Assembly: GCF_020271745.1 (NCBI RefSeq)
Contig: NZ_CP084296.1
Span: 3,100,001-3,164,000, forward strand
DNA: 64,000 nucleotides
Source of the DNA: Providencia alcalifaciens
GTDB taxonomy: Bacteria; Pseudomonadota; Gammaproteobacteria; Enterobacterales; Enterobacteriaceae
Direction of reading: 5' to 3'
Numbering within the stretch: position 1 is the first letter of the stretch; the number at the start of each line of letters is the position of its first letter. Below the pieces are notes generated by a model. The model had not been told where the DNA came from. It ran no database searches and was given only the letters and a program-made list of their open reading frames with translations. The position numbers and the translations under genes were made by a program. Positions 26,216 to 37,508 of this stretch are shown in pieces.

Positions 26216-28144
26216 ATGCCTGTTATTACTCTTCCTGATGGAAGTCAGCGTCAATTCGACCATGCAGTTTCTGTCATGGATGTAGCTCGCGATATCGGCG
26301 CCGGTCTAGCAAAAGCATGTATAGCTGGTCGTGTTAATGGTGAGCTGGTGGATGCTTGTGAACTGATCGAGCATGATGCAAACCTGTCAATTATCACGAG
26401 TAAAGATGATGAAGGTCTAGAAATCATTCGCCACTCTTGTGCTCACTTATTAGGTCATGCAATTAAACAATTGTGGCCAAATACCAAGATGGCAATCGGT
26501 CCGGTTATCGACAACGGTTTCTATTATGATATTGACCTTGACTATACGTTGACCCAGGAAGATTTGGACAAGCTAGAAAAGCGTATGCTTGAACTTGCCA
26601 AAACAGATTATGACGTGGTTAAAAAACGTGTTTCTTGGGCTGAAGCTCGTGAAACATTTGTAAACCGTGGCGAAGATTATAAAGTTGAAATCTTGGATCA
26701 AAATATTAGCCAAGATGATCGCCCAGGTTTATATCACCACCAAGAATATATTGATATGTGTCGCGGTCCACACGTACCAAATATGCGTTTCTGTCACCAC
26801 TTTAAATTACAAAAAGTAGCAGGGGCATACTGGCGCGGTAACAGCGACAATAAAATGCTGCAACGCATTTACGGTACTGCATGGGCAGATAAAAAGCAGC
26901 TTGCTGCGTATCTGCTGCGCTTAGAAGAAGCGGCGAAGCGTGATCACCGTAAAATTGGTAAGCAATTAGATTTATATCATATGCAGGAAGAAGCGCCGGG
27001 TATGGCGTTCTGGCATAACGATGGTTGGACAATTTTCCGTGAACTGGAAACCTTTGTACGTACCAAACTAAAATCCTACAATTACCAAGAAGTTAAAGGC
27101 CCATTTATGATGGACCGCGTATTGTGGGAAAGAACAGGTCACTGGGAAAACTACAAAGATGCAATGTTCACGACCTCATCTGAGAACCGTGAATATTGTG
27201 TTAAACCAATGAACTGCCCAGGTCATGTTCAGATCTTTAACCAAGGGTTAAAATCTTACCGTGATTTGCCACTACGTATGGCAGAATTTGGTAGCTGTCA
27301 CCGTAATGAGCCATCAGGTGCACTGCATGGTTTAATGCGCGTACGCGGTTTTACCCAAGACGACGCCCATATCTTCTGTACTGAAGATCAAATTCTGGGT
27401 GAAGTGACTAGCTGTATTGAGATGATTTATGACGTTTACAGCACTTTTGGTTTCGAAAAAATCGTTGTAAAACTGTCTACTCGTCCTGAAAAACGTATCG
27501 GTACAGACGATATGTGGGATACAGCAGAAGCAGACTTAGCCAATGCGCTGAAGTCAAAAGGTATTGAGTTTGAATACCAGCCGGGCGAAGGTGCATTCTA
27601 CGGTCCGAAAATTGAATTTACACTGTATGACTGCCTTGACCGTGCATGGCAATGCGGTACTGTACAATTAGACTTCTTCTTACCGGGTCGTCTAAATGCT
27701 TCTTATGTTGGCGAAAATAATGAGCGTATTACGCCAGTTATGATCCACCGTGCGGTTCTGGGTTCACTAGAGCGCTTTATCGGTATCTTAACGGAAGAAT
27801 ATGCAGGTTTCTTCCCAACATGGTTAGCACCACAACAAGTTGTTGTGATGAACATTACAGATAGTCAAGCAGACTATGTTCAAGAATTAGTTAGCAAGCT
27901 GCAAAGTGTTGGCATTCGTGCGAAAGCGGACTTACGTAACGAGAAAATCGGCTTTAAGATCCGCGAACACACCCTGCGTCGTGTTCCTTACATGTTGGTT
28001 TGTGGTGAGAAAGAAGTTGAATCAGGTAAAGTATCTGTTCGTACCCGTCGTGGTAAGGATTTAGGCAGCCTTGATGTTAACGAATTCATGACTAAACTAC
28101 TGGAAGAAATTCGCAGTCGTCAGCTCAATCAGATGGAGGAATAA
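26216..28144 (+). CDS. thrS: Threonyl-tRNA synthetase
   Basis: A class II synthetase that charges tRNA-Thr, 642 residues as in E. coli. The domains are TGS ([17 protein letters not shown]), the editing domain with HxxxH ([14 protein letters not shown]) and CRGPHVP, the catalytic core with motif 2 [18 protein letters not shown] and the zinc-site Cys in [10 protein letters not shown], and an anticodon-binding C-terminus. The ATG at 26216 has AAGGA upstream; the upstream in-frame extension lies in the operator. It is the first gene of the translation cluster and ends three bases before the first infC. Confidence 0.97.
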   Translation: MPVITLPDGSQRQFDHAVSVMDVARDIGAGLAKACIAGRVNGELVDACELIEHDANLSIITSKDDEGLEIIRHSCAHLLGHAIKQLWPNTKMAIGPVIDNGFYYDIDLDYTLTQEDLDKLEKRMLELAKTDYDVVKKRVSWAEARETFVNRGEDYKVEILDQNISQDDRPGLYHHQEYIDMCRGPHVPNMRFCHHFKLQKVAGAYWRGNSDNKMLQRIYGTAWADKKQLAAYLLRLEEAAKRDHRKIGKQLDLYHMQEEAPGMAFWHNDGWTIFRELETFVRTKLKSYNYQEVKGPFMMDRVLWERTGHWENYKDAMFTTSSENREYCVKPMNCPGHVQIFNQGLKSYRDLPLRMAEFGSCHRNEPSGALHGLMRVRGFTQDDAHIFCTEDQILGEVTSCIEMIYDVYSTFGFEKIVVKLSTRPEKRIGTDDMWDTAEADLANALKSKGIEFEYQPGEGAFYGPKIEFTLYDCLDRAWQCGTVQLDFFLPGRLNASYVGENNERITPVMIHRAVLGSLERFIGILTEEYAGFFPTWLAPQQVVVMNITDSQADYVQELVSKLQSVGIRAKADLRNEKIGFKIREHTLRRVPYMLVCGEKEVESGKVSVRTRRGKDLGSLDVNEFMTKLLEEIRSRQLNQMEE

Positions 28145-28147
28145 GGT

Positions 28148-28687
28148 ATTAAAGGCGGAAAAAAACTCCCAACAGCACGTCCGAATCGTATTAACGAAGA
28201 GATCCGTGCAACTGAAATCCGTGTCACTGGCATTGACGGTGAACAACTTGGTGTAATGAGTGTGCGTGACGCACTTGCCAAAGCGGAAGAAGCTGGTGTT
28301 GATTTAGTTGAAATCAGCCCAAACGCAGAGCCACCAGTTTGTCGAATCATGGATTACGGCAAGTATCTTTATGAGAAGAGTAAATCTCAGAAAGAGCAGA
28401 AAAAGAAACAAAAAGTTGTTCAAGTGAAGGAAATTAAATTCCGTCCTGGGACAGATGAAGGGGACTACCAAGTTAAATTACGTAGCCTCATTCGTTTCTT
28501 AGAAGATGGTGATAAAGCGAAAATCACACTGCGTTTCCGTGGTCGTGAAATGGCTCACCAACAAATTGGTATGGAGATGCTTAACCGCATCAAGGCTGAT
28601 TTGGAAGAGCTAGCTGTCGTTGAATCATTCCCTTCACGTATTGAAGGGCGCCAAATGATCATGGTGATGGGACCTAAGAAAAAATAA
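28148..28687 (+). CDS. infC: Translation initiation factor IF-3, copy 1
   Basis: A full-length 179-residue IF-3, which binds the 30S subunit and checks the start codon and initiator tRNA. It begins with the rare ATT codon at 28148 ([16 protein letters not shown]), the AUU start used for autoregulation in E. coli infC, with GGAGGAATAAGGT upstream. The N-domain, basic linker ([16 protein letters not shown]) and C-domain ([14 protein letters not shown]) are all intact. It lies three bases after thrS, the normal place, but a strong terminator follows and a second infC comes next. It is about 88% identical to copy 2 by eye, with changes concentrated in the N-domain. Confidence 0.95.
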   Translation: MKGGKKLPTARPNRINEEIRATEIRVTGIDGEQLGVMSVRDALAKAEEAGVDLVEISPNAEPPVCRIMDYGKYLYEKSKSQKEQKKKQKVVQVKEIKFRPGTDEGDYQVKLRSLIRFLEDGDKAKITLRFRGREMAHQQIGMEMLNRIKADLEELAVVESFPSRIEGRQMIMVMGPKKK

Positions 28688-28702
28688 TAGGTCATGATTA
28701 AG

Positions 28703-28740
28703 AACGCGAGTGGGGGATTGCACCTCACTCGCGTTTTTTT
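28703..28740 (+). terminator. Strong terminator between the two infC genes
   Basis: A long GC-rich stem (AACGCGAGTG...CACTCGCGTT) is followed by seven T. It stands 15 bases after the first infC. It would separate thrS-infC copy 1 from infC copy 2-rpmI-rplT, so the second unit needs its own promoter or read-through. Confidence 0.9.
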
Positions 28741-28975
28741 ATTGATAGACTTGGCTATTTACATGATCCTTTGCGAATAATTTGAATATCTGCTTGAGTA
28801 ATCTCACAATAAGCAGTAAAATCCGCGGTCGAATCGCTTTGTAAAGCTCGTCTTGTTCGAGTTAAAGCCAAAAAAGAATATCGCGTTTGGGTAATAGGTT
28901 GTTTAAAAAGACATTACCGAGGCGCTTGCTTTAGAGAATGTAGCAAATCTCTTTATCCAGTTGGAGGAATGAAGT

Positions 28976-29515
28976 ATTAAAGGCGGAAAAAGAATCCCAT
29001 CAACACGGCCAAATCGTATTAATGATGAAATTCGTGTTCCTGAAGTCCGTTTAACCGGTTTAGACGGCGAACAGTTAGGCATCATGAGCGCACGTGAAGC
29101 GCTTGAAAAAGCTGAAGAAGCAGGTGTAGACCTCGTTGAAATCAGCCCAAATGCTGAACCGCCAGTTTGTCGTATTATGGATTACGGCAAATTCCTTTAT
29201 GAGAAGAGCAAATCTCAAAAAGAACAGAAAAAGAAACAAAAAGTTGTTCAGGTGAAGGAAATTAAATTCCGCCCTGGTACAGATGAAGGTGATTATCAGG
29301 TCAAACTACGCAACCTGATTCGCTTTCTAGAAGATGGTGATAAAGCGAAAGTAACACTGCGTTTTCGTGGTCGTGAAATGGCTCACCAGCAAATCGGTAT
29401 GGAAATGCTTAACCGCATCAAATCTGATTTGGAAGAGTTAGCATCTGTTGAATCATTCCCTTCGAAAATTGAAGGGCGCCAAATGATTATGGTGCTGGCA
29501 CCGAAGAAGAAATAA
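28976..29515 (+). CDS. infC: Translation initiation factor IF-3, copy 2
   Basis: A second complete 179-residue IF-3 with its own ATT start at 28976 and a GGAGG ten bases before it. The upstream bases (CAGTTGGAGGAATGAAGT) resemble the end of thrS before copy 1 (CAGATGGAGGAATAAGGT), so the duplicated unit included that junction. All three regions are intact. It is nearer E. coli IF-3 than copy 1 at several positions ([29 protein letters not shown]). It is followed by rpmI after 93 bases, the normal arrangement. Confidence 0.95.
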   Translation: MKGGKRIPSTRPNRINDEIRVPEVRLTGLDGEQLGIMSAREALEKAEEAGVDLVEISPNAEPPVCRIMDYGKFLYEKSKSQKEQKKKQKVVQVKEIKFRPGTDEGDYQVKLRNLIRFLEDGDKAKVTLRFRGREMAHQQIGMEMLNRIKSDLEELASVESFPSKIEGRQMIMVLAPKKK

Positions 29516-29569
29516 TTAGGCAACCAAGTAATAGTTTCACAGTAATGTGAGTATTATTCGCCTAATTAA

Positions 29570-29806
<237 letters not shown>

Positions 29807-29841
29807 GTAAACATTTAGTTAATTAAGAATAAAGACGATAG

Positions 29842-30207
<366 letters not shown>

Positions 30208-30220
30208 TGTTTGCTTGAAG

Positions 30221-30243
30221 AGAGGAAGGAAACTTCCTCTTTT
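30221..30243 (+). terminator. Terminator after rplT
   Basis: A perfect AGAGGAAG/CTTCCTCT stem with a GAAA tetraloop followed by TTT. It lies 14 bases after the rplT stop. Confidence 0.8.
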
Positions 30244-30332
30244 CATTTATAATGTTTGTATTAAAAATCAGCTTGTGTTAATACTTTCAGTGTATATTAG
30301 TAACCTTAATCTTGTTTTTTGAGAATCTTTTA

Positions 30333-30377
30333 ATGAACAACGTTGTTTTTCGTTTCTTTTTTTACTTTAGCACCTGA
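30333..30377 (+). CDS. pheM: pheST operon leader peptide
   Basis: A 14-codon frame encoding MNNVVFRFFFYFST. It has five Phe codons, as in the E. coli leader (which differs only near the start, from memory). Ribosome stalling on Phe codons when charged tRNA-Phe is short prevents the downstream terminator from forming. It lies 54 bases before that terminator. Confidence 0.93.
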   Translation: MNNVVFRFFFYFST

Positions 30378-30430
30378 ATTTCGGGGGCTTTTGCGTATAG
30401 CGAGTAGAATAGAAACGAAAAGTTACGCTA

Positions 30431-30454
30431 AAGCCTCCGTCAGGAGGCTTTTTT
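30431..30454 (+). terminator. pheST attenuator
   Basis: An AAGCCTCC/GGAGGCTT stem with a 4-base loop, running into a T-rich tract (TTTTGTTTTT). An upstream GGGGGCTTTT segment near 30384 can compete for pairing as an antiterminator. It is placed between pheM and pheS as in E. coli. Confidence 0.88.
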
Positions 30455-30541
30455 GTTTTTGGTTTGATAGAAAATACAGTAAAATCAGTCAGGTATTCAC
30501 ATCTTATTAATATGATTTGTGAAATTTGATAAATTTAGTGA

Positions 30542-31564
<1,023 letters not shown>

Positions 31565-31578
31565 GGCGGGTCTATCTC

Positions 31579-33966
31579 ATGAAATTCAGTGAACTATGGT
31601 TACGCGAATGGGTGAACCCGGCGGTAAGCAGTGAAGAATTATCAGACCAAATCACCATGGCAGGTCTCGAAGTTGATGGCGTTGAAACCGTTGCGGGTCA
31701 ATTCCACGGTGTTGTTGTGGGTGAAGTTGTGGAATGCGGACAACACCCTAACGCAGATAAACTGCGTGTCACGAAAGTGAATGTCGGTGGCGAACGCTTA
31801 TTAGATATCGTATGTGGCGCACCAAACTGCCGTCAAGGCTTACGAGTTGCCGTTGCAACCGTCGGCGCTGTATTGCCGGGTGATTTCAAGATTAAAGCGG
31901 CGAAATTACGCGGTGAACCCTCTGAAGGCATGCTGTGCTCATACTCTGAGCTAGGTATTTCTGATGACCATAGTGGCATTATTGAATTACCGCAAGACGC
32001 TATTATCGGTACTGACATCCGTGAATACCTAAAATTAGATGATCACGCGATTGAAATCAGCATTACACCAAACCGTGCAGATTGCTTAAGTATCCTAGGT
32101 GTGGCACGTGATGTGGCGGTTATCAACAAATTAGATTTAGTTGAACCTGCAATCAGCCCAGTGGCAAGCACAATTAAAGACACATTCCCAATTCGTGTTG
32201 AAGCACCTGCTGCATGTCCACGTTTCTTAGGTCGTGTTATCAAAAATATCGATGTTAGTGCACCAACGCCAATGTGGATGAAAGAAAAACTGCGTCGTGG
32301 CGGTGTTCGTTCTATCGATGCTGTAGTTGATATCACAAACTATGTTCTGTTGGAATTAGGTCAGCCACAACACGCTTACGATTTAGATCGTTTAAATGGC
32401 GCAATCGTTGTGCGTATGGCGAAAGATGAAGAGAAACTAGTACTGTTAGATGGTACCGAAGCCACTTTGAAATCTGATACGCTGGTTATTGCCGATGAAA
32501 CTCAAGCTTTGGGTATCGCGGGCATCTTTGGTGGTGCGCACTCAGGTGTTAACACTGAAACCAAGAACATTTTATTAGAATGTGCATTCTTCGAACCTCT
32601 GGCTATCACTGGCCGTGCTCGTAATTACGGTCTGCACACTGATGCTTCTCACCGTTTTGAACGCGGTGTTGACTCTCAGCTGCAATTTAAAGCGATGGAA
32701 CGAGCAACTGCATTGGTTGTGGAGATTTGTGGCGGCGAAGTTGGCGACATTATTGATATTTCTAGCGAAGCACATTTACCGAAACAGGCAAATATTAAGT
32801 TAACGCGTAAAAAGTTAGACCGTTTAATCGGTCATGTGATTGCAGACGAAACTGTGACCGATATTCTGACGCGTTTAGGTTGCCAAGTGCAAGTTTCAGC
32901 TGATTGCTGGGATGTTGTGGCACCAAGCTGGCGTTTCGATATGCAAATCGAAGAAGATTTAGTTGAAGAAGTCGCTCGCGTATACGGATATAACAATATC
33001 CCAGACGTACCGCTGCGTGCTGATTTGATTATGACTGACCATAAAGAAGCTAATTTGCCGCTGAAACGTATTAAAGCGATGTTAGTTGACCGTGGTTATC
33101 AAGAAGCGATTACTTATAGCTTCGTAGACCCTAAAATTCAGAGCTTATTACACCCGCAGGAAGAAGTGCTTTCCTTGCCAAACCCAATTTCAGCTGACAT
33201 GTCCGCAATGCGCCTGTCTCTGTTGACTGGTTTATTAGGCACCGTGGTCTATAATCAAAATCGTCAACAAAACAGAATTCGTTTATTTGAGACGGGTCTG
33301 CGCTTTACGCCTGATAATCAAGCAGAATATGGTATTCGTCAGGAAAACATGCTGGCGGGTGTGATCACGGGCAACAAATTCGATGAACATTGGTCGTTAG
33401 ATAAACAAGTTGTTGACTTCTTTGATTTAAAAGGTGATCTTGAAGCTGTTTTTGAATTGACTGGAAAACTAAATCAAATTACATTTAAATCTGAAGCACA
33501 TCCAGCACTACATCCTGGGCAAAGTGCTGGGATTTATCTGGAAAATGAACATATTGGCTTTATCGGTGTTGTTCACCCAGAACTAGAACGTAAACTCGAT
33601 TTAAATGGTCGTACAGTCGTGTTTGAAGTTCGTACTGATGCAATCGCACAGCGTGTTATTCCAGAAGCGAAAGCGATTTCGCGTTATCCGTCGAACCGTC
33701 GTGACATTGCTGTGGTTGTGCCAGAAACTGTAGCAGCTGCCGAAGTTTTAGCAGAATGTAAAAAAGTTGGCATAAATCATATAGTTGGCATAAACTTATT
33801 TGATGTGTATTGTGGTGAGGGGATAGCAGAAGGTTATAAGAGTCTCGCTATCAGTCTCGTCTTCCAAGATACCCAGCGTACCATGGAAGAAGAAGAGATT
33901 ACCGCGACCGTTGATCTGTGTGTTGCTGCGTTAAAACAGCGATTCCAAGCCTCCTTGAGGGACTAA
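31579..33966 (+). CDS. pheT: Phenylalanyl-tRNA synthetase beta subunit
   Basis: 795 residues. The domains are an N-terminal EMAP/tRNA-binding OB fold ([22 protein letters not shown]), the B3/B4 editing region, B5, a catalytic-like domain, and the C-terminal anticodon-binding B8 domain ([16 protein letters not shown]). It partners PheS in charging tRNA-Phe and in editing Tyr-tRNA-Phe. It is followed four bases later by ihfA, as in E. coli. Confidence 0.97.
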   Translation: MKFSELWLREWVNPAVSSEELSDQITMAGLEVDGVETVAGQFHGVVVGEVVECGQHPNADKLRVTKVNVGGERLLDIVCGAPNCRQGLRVAVATVGAVLPGDFKIKAAKLRGEPSEGMLCSYSELGISDDHSGIIELPQDAIIGTDIREYLKLDDHAIEISITPNRADCLSILGVARDVAVINKLDLVEPAISPVASTIKDTFPIRVEAPAACPRFLGRVIKNIDVSAPTPMWMKEKLRRGGVRSIDAVVDITNYVLLELGQPQHAYDLDRLNGAIVVRMAKDEEKLVLLDGTEATLKSDTLVIADETQALGIAGIFGGAHSGVNTETKNILLECAFFEPLAITGRARNYGLHTDASHRFERGVDSQLQFKAMERATALVVEICGGEVGDIIDISSEAHLPKQANIKLTRKKLDRLIGHVIADETVTDILTRLGCQVQVSADCWDVVAPSWRFDMQIEEDLVEEVARVYGYNNIPDVPLRADLIMTDHKEANLPLKRIKAMLVDRGYQEAITYSFVDPKIQSLLHPQEEVLSLPNPISADMSAMRLSLLTGLLGTVVYNQNRQQNRIRLFETGLRFTPDNQAEYGIRQENMLAGVITGNKFDEHWSLDKQVVDFFDLKGDLEAVFELTGKLNQITFKSEAHPALHPGQSAGIYLENEHIGFIGVVHPELERKLDLNGRTVVFEVRTDAIAQRVIPEAKAISRYPSNRRDIAVVVPETVAAAEVLAECKKVGINHIVGINLFDVYCGEGIAEGYKSLAISLVFQDTQRTMEEEEITATVDLCVAALKQRFQASLRD

Positions 33967-33970
33967 ACTT

Positions 33971-34267
33971 ATGGCGCTTACTAAAGCTGAAATGTCAGAA
34001 AATTTGTTTGAAAAACTAGGTGTTAGCAAACGTGATGCGAAAGACCTTGTTGAAACTTTCTTTGAAGAGGTTCGCCTTTCCTTAGAAAACGGTGAGCAAG
34101 TTAAATTATCTGGATTCGGTAACTTTGATTTACGTGATAAAAATCAACGTCCCGGTCGTAACCCTAAAACTGGGGAAGATATTCCAATTACTGCTCGTCG
34201 TGTTGTTACTTTCCGCCCAGGCCAAAAATTAAAAAGCCGTGTGGAAAAAGCAACGCCAAAAGAGTAA
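33971..34267 (+). CDS. ihfA: Integration host factor alpha subunit
   Basis: 98 residues, starting [17 protein letters not shown], with the DNA-bending arm [17 protein letters not shown] including the intercalating Pro. It pairs with IhfB (not in this window) to bend DNA in replication, recombination and transcription. It follows pheT by four bases and ends at a strong terminator. Confidence 0.97.
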   Translation: MALTKAEMSENLFEKLGVSKRDAKDLVETFFEEVRLSLENGEQVKLSGFGNFDLRDKNQRPGRNPKTGEDIPITARRVVTFRPGQKLKSRVEKATPKE

Positions 34268-34296
34268 TCCTATTCTCTGAATAGCAGAGTAATAAA

Positions 34297-34325
34297 AAAG
34301 ACCGCCCTTGGCGGTCTTTGTTTTT
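34297..34325 (+). terminator. Terminator after ihfA
   Basis: An AAAGACCGCC/GGCGGTCTTT stem followed by GTTTTT. It closes the pheST-ihfA operon and separates it from the convergent gene. Confidence 0.9.
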
Positions 34326-34341
34326 AAGTAAAAAATACTTT

Positions 34342-35487
34342 TTAAATCCGATGAAATAGACTTTTCTCTTGGTGGATTAACGCGGCAATATAATTTTCAG
34401 CTAGTTTAGTCGCTTCAACTTCTTTTCGGGTCTCAGCAAGAGGATCCAAACTATTATGTTGCGGTGTGTTGCTTGTGTTCATCAAGTGCGGCGCAAAAAT
34501 CATAGCTAAATTTCTAATGGACATTTTATGGGATGCTTCATCATTGGAAATAAGAGCACAAAAGCGAGTAACAAGTCGCAATGTTAAAGGCGGTGGTGCC
34601 AGGCGACTCAATGCGCTGTGGATCCTATTGTCACAGTTTTTTAAAATCGAAGGGGCTTTATTTTTTAATTGCCCGTTACTTTTAATTTGTTGGGTCACAT
34701 CTTCTTTATTTTTTACTGCATCAGCACAAATGTGTAAATCATCAAATGAAATATCTGATTTGAAGTCGATATTGCTAGCTTTTTTGAGTGATTCTCCTGC
34801 TATTTTTTTAAACGCGCTGGTTAATATTTTTAAAGGATAGCGCTCAAGTTCTGTAAGATGGTAATTAGGATCATTTGCCTTATTAACAAATTCACTGACG
34901 GCATTTTTGCTGCCTTCAGTACGAAGTATGCCTTCACTTGTTGCATACTCGTTATGTTTAAGAATCGCACAACCTAGCAGGTTAATTACACGGTTTTTCT
35001 CTCTATCTATGTCAGAAAGGCGGTCGTAATTATTAATGAGCTCCACATTGCTTTGTTGTAATTTAGTGATGTCGTTTTTTCGTGTTTTTTCTGCGCGCAG
35101 GGCTTTATGTTGAGCGACGACGTGTAATGCAGCCATTCGTGCAGCATCAACTCGGGGATTCCCGGTTAAACCTGCATTGGGAATGATTTCATCTTTAGAT
35201 GATAAGTTTTTTGGGGAAGTTTCATCGGCAAAGGAAACTGCGCGTACCGATGCATCCTTGTTTGGACGGCTAATCATAACAAAGGATTTATCTGAAACGT
35301 TTTTTTTGCTTGCTTGTTTGCTTTGGCAACTAAAAAGTAAAGAGCAAAAGCTCATAAATGATTGAGTTACTTTTTTTAGCGATGCTTTAAAATGACTACT
35401 AGCCTTATTCTCAGTTTGGTCAGTCTCTTTTGCGTTGTATGCAGAGAGTTGTGGTTTGGGAGAATGGTTAACTGTATTTAGTGCCAT
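34342..35487 (-). CDS. RhoGAP-domain-like protein, possible effector
   Basis: 381 residues with no signal peptide. Residues 1-110 are Ser/Lys-rich and probably disordered. Residues 140-175 look coiled-coil-like. From about 180 to 370 the sequence resembles a eukaryotic-type RhoGAP fold: SEGILRTEGSKNAVSEFV, where Arg189 fits the arginine finger of the family's GIFRxSG motif; LKILTSAFKKIAGESLKK in place of the LLKxFLRELPEPL helix; and HKMSIRNLAMIFAPHLM, matching NKMxxxNLAxVFxPxL with the conserved Asn at 326. Such domains switch off Rho-type GTPases, which bacteria lack, so an action in a eukaryotic host is the obvious guess. It sits between ihfA and btuC, contiguous in E. coli, in the opposite direction. 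The LPEPL motif is degenerate. Confidence 0.65.
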   Translation of the reverse strand: MALNTVNHSPKPQLSAYNAKETDQTENKASSHFKASLKKVTQSFMSFCSLLFSCQSKQASKKNVSDKSFVMISRPNKDASVRAVSFADETSPKNLSSKDEIIPNAGLTGNPRVDAARMAALHVVAQHKALRAEKTRKNDITKLQQSNVELINNYDRLSDIDREKNRVINLLGCAILKHNEYATSEGILRTEGSKNAVSEFVNKANDPNYHLTELERYPLKILTSAFKKIAGESLKKASNIDFKSDISFDDLHICADAVKNKEDVTQQIKSNGQLKNKAPSILKNCDNRIHSALSRLAPPPLTLRLVTRFCALISNDEASHKMSIRNLAMIFAPHLMNTSNTPQHNSLDPLAETRKEVEATKLAENYIAALIHQEKSLFHRI

Positions 35488-35610
35488 GTGTAAACCCTCA
35501 TTGTGGTTAAAAGTAGAATTAAAATTGGCAGCAGTTTAAATTTTTTCTTATGCTCTCTCTTATATAAAACGCGCTTATTTTTTTAATGAAAGATAATTAT
35601 TGTAAATGTA

Positions 35611-36615
35611 ATGACTATTTCCTTGAAACAATTACAAAAACAGCAATATCAATCCGATATGAGGGTGATTTTTTTGCTGTTATTGAGTCTTTTAATCATT
35701 GCAATGCTATCACTCAGTGCTGGGGAAATTTGGTATTGGCCGAACCAATGGATGGATGATTCCGCACAGTTATTTGTCTGGCAAATTCGCTTACCTCGAC
35801 TCCTTGCGGTTGTCACCATTGGAGCATCATTGGCAGTAACGGGCGCTATCATGCAAGCGTTATTTGAGAATCCATTAGCGGAACCGGGATTACTGGGGAT
35901 CAGTAATGGTGCTGGAGTTGCGGTTGTTTTTACCGTATTGATCTCATCAGGAGTTACCTACTATTGGTTAGTTAGCATGAGTGCCATTATTGGCGCTTTA
36001 GTCCTCACTGCTGTTTTACTCTACTTTGCTCGTCATCAGCATTTGAATAATGCCAGCTTATTATTAGTTGGTGTTGCGCTTGGTGTGATCAGTGGTGCGT
36101 GCATGACATGGATGGTATACATGAGCAGTAATTTAGATTTACGCCAATTGCTATATTGGATGATGGGCAGTTTCAGCGGTGTTGATTGGCGTCAAATAGG
36201 ATTAGTTATTGCCTGCCTCCCATTTTTATTTTGGTTAATAACTCTGGGAAGAATGTTAAATTATTTATTACTGGGTGATATTCAAGCCTATCAATTGGGT
36301 ATTTCAACGCATCGTTGGCGATTAATATTAATTATTATTACTGGAATATTAATTGGGCTCAGTGTAGCAATTGCGGGGGCAATTAGTTTTATAGGATTAG
36401 TGATTCCCCATATCTTAAGGCTAAGTGGGATCACCGATAACCGTTTTTTATTACCAGCTTGTGCAATTGCTGGGGCGCTATGCTTATTAATTGCAGATTT
36501 GTTATCCCGATTATTGATAGACAATGCTGAAATTCCGATTGGCGTGATTACCGCAACTTTGGGTGCCCCTATTTTTATTTATCTTCTCGTCAAAAATCAT
36601 ACATGGCGACAATAA
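35611..36615 (+). CDS. btuC: Vitamin B12 ABC importer permease BtuC
   Basis: The membrane subunit of the BtuCDF cobalamin importer, 334 residues with ten predicted membrane helices (FecCD family). It aligns with E. coli BtuC in LFVWQIRLPRLLAV, MQALFENPLAEPGLLGISNGAGV and AGAISFIGLVIPHILRL, the coupling-helix region that contacts BtuD. It is followed one base later by btuD. The glutathione peroxidase gene btuE, between them in E. coli, is missing here. Confidence 0.93.
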   Translation: MTISLKQLQKQQYQSDMRVIFLLLLSLLIIAMLSLSAGEIWYWPNQWMDDSAQLFVWQIRLPRLLAVVTIGASLAVTGAIMQALFENPLAEPGLLGISNGAGVAVVFTVLISSGVTYYWLVSMSAIIGALVLTAVLLYFARHQHLNNASLLLVGVALGVISGACMTWMVYMSSNLDLRQLLYWMMGSFSGVDWRQIGLVIACLPFLFWLITLGRMLNYLLLGDIQAYQLGISTHRWRLILIIITGILIGLSVAIAGAISFIGLVIPHILRLSGITDNRFLLPACAIAGALCLLIADLLSRLLIDNAEIPIGVITATLGAPIFIYLLVKNHTWRQ

Positions 36616-36616
36616 T

Positions 36617-37384
36617 ATGAATAAAACAGTGATGCTTGAAATGCAAAATTTGACTGTAGAAAACCGGTTACGGGCTATCAACCAATCCGTTTTTGCAGGG
36701 GAGCAGATACACCTATTAGGTGCCAATGGGGCAGGAAAAAGCACATTACTTTCAGTGTTGAGTGGTTGCACATCTTACAAAGGAACGATTTTTTTTAATC
36801 ATATTAATCTGAAAGATTATGCTGTTCAGGATGTTGCAAGGTATCGTTCTTATCTAACACAGCAAACTGGGATTTTGCCGAGTTTAAAAGTGTTTCAATA
36901 CTTATCTTTGTTTATTGAGCAACATATTGTTCCTCCCTCGATTTTTAGCGAATTATGCGAAGACTTTCAACTTTCATCATTATTATCTAAGCCTATTAAT
37001 CAATTATCTGGTGGAGAATGGCAGCGAATTAGGATAGTTGCTGTATTTTTGCAGGTATGGGATAGAGATTATTTAAGCGAAAAAATAATCTTATTTGATG
37101 AACCAATAAACAATTTAGATATTATTCAGCAAGGAATGCTAGATAAATGGGTGAAATGTTTTTGTCATTGCGCAGGAACAGTTATAATGAGTGGACATAA
37201 TCTTAGTCATTCTTATAAAAATGCAAGTCGAATTTGGATGATGAAGAAAGGCGCAATTATTTATGAAGGTGAGCCTGACAATGTCATGACAGAAAGGCAG
37301 TTGTCAGATGTATTTATGGCTGATATAAAACTCAATCAGAGCTCATTGAATAAAGTATGGCAAATTAACGATCGTACTAATTAG
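36617..37384 (+). CDS. btuD: Vitamin B12 ABC importer ATPase BtuD
   Basis: The 255-residue ATP-binding subunit for cobalamin import. Walker A is GANGAGKST, the signature is LSGGEWQR, Walker B is IILFDEPINNLD, and the switch His is in MSGHNLSHS. The ATG at 36617 starts one base after btuC ends; the longer frame upstream lies inside btuC. It is AT-rich compared with the neighbouring arn genes. Confidence 0.92.
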   Translation: MNKTVMLEMQNLTVENRLRAINQSVFAGEQIHLLGANGAGKSTLLSVLSGCTSYKGTIFFNHINLKDYAVQDVARYRSYLTQQTGILPSLKVFQYLSLFIEQHIVPPSIFSELCEDFQLSSLLSKPINQLSGGEWQRIRIVAVFLQVWDRDYLSEKIILFDEPINNLDIIQQGMLDKWVKCFCHCAGTVIMSGHNLSHSYKNASRIWMMKKGAIIYEGEPDNVMTERQLSDVFMADIKLNQSSLNKVWQINDRTN

Positions 37385-37451
37385 CTAATTGTGTTCTTAT
37401 TGCCCGTATCACGGCAATTATTGCAGCAATGATGACTGGTGTTGAGGTTCG

Positions 37452-37468
37452 GTTAAAGTAATTTTAAC
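37452..37468 (+). promoter_or_regulatory. Possible PmrA-type operator upstream of arn
   Basis: GTTAAA-N5-TTTAAC is a 17-bp perfect inverted repeat about 40 bases before arnB, with a CATAAT -10-like hexamer some 15 bases downstream. The half-site size and 5-base spacing fit a PmrA/BasR-type box only loosely. Direct-repeat consensus is not met. Confidence 0.3.
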
Positions 37469-37508
37469 TAGAATATCCTATTCATAATGAAACTAGGCTA
37501 CAAACAAT

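Noticed and set aside
28256-28687. infC copy 1 beginning at the internal ATG
   Set aside because: The ATT at 28148 gives the full IF-3 N-terminus and has the ribosome site; the ATG lies 36 codons inside the N-domain. The same holds for 29084 in copy 2.
28741-28975. tRNA-like or protein-coding remnant between the two infC genes
   Set aside because: A GTTCGAG that looks like a T-loop has no matching acceptor or anticodon stems, and no frame of useful length is present; only the last 20 or so bases resemble the thrS end.
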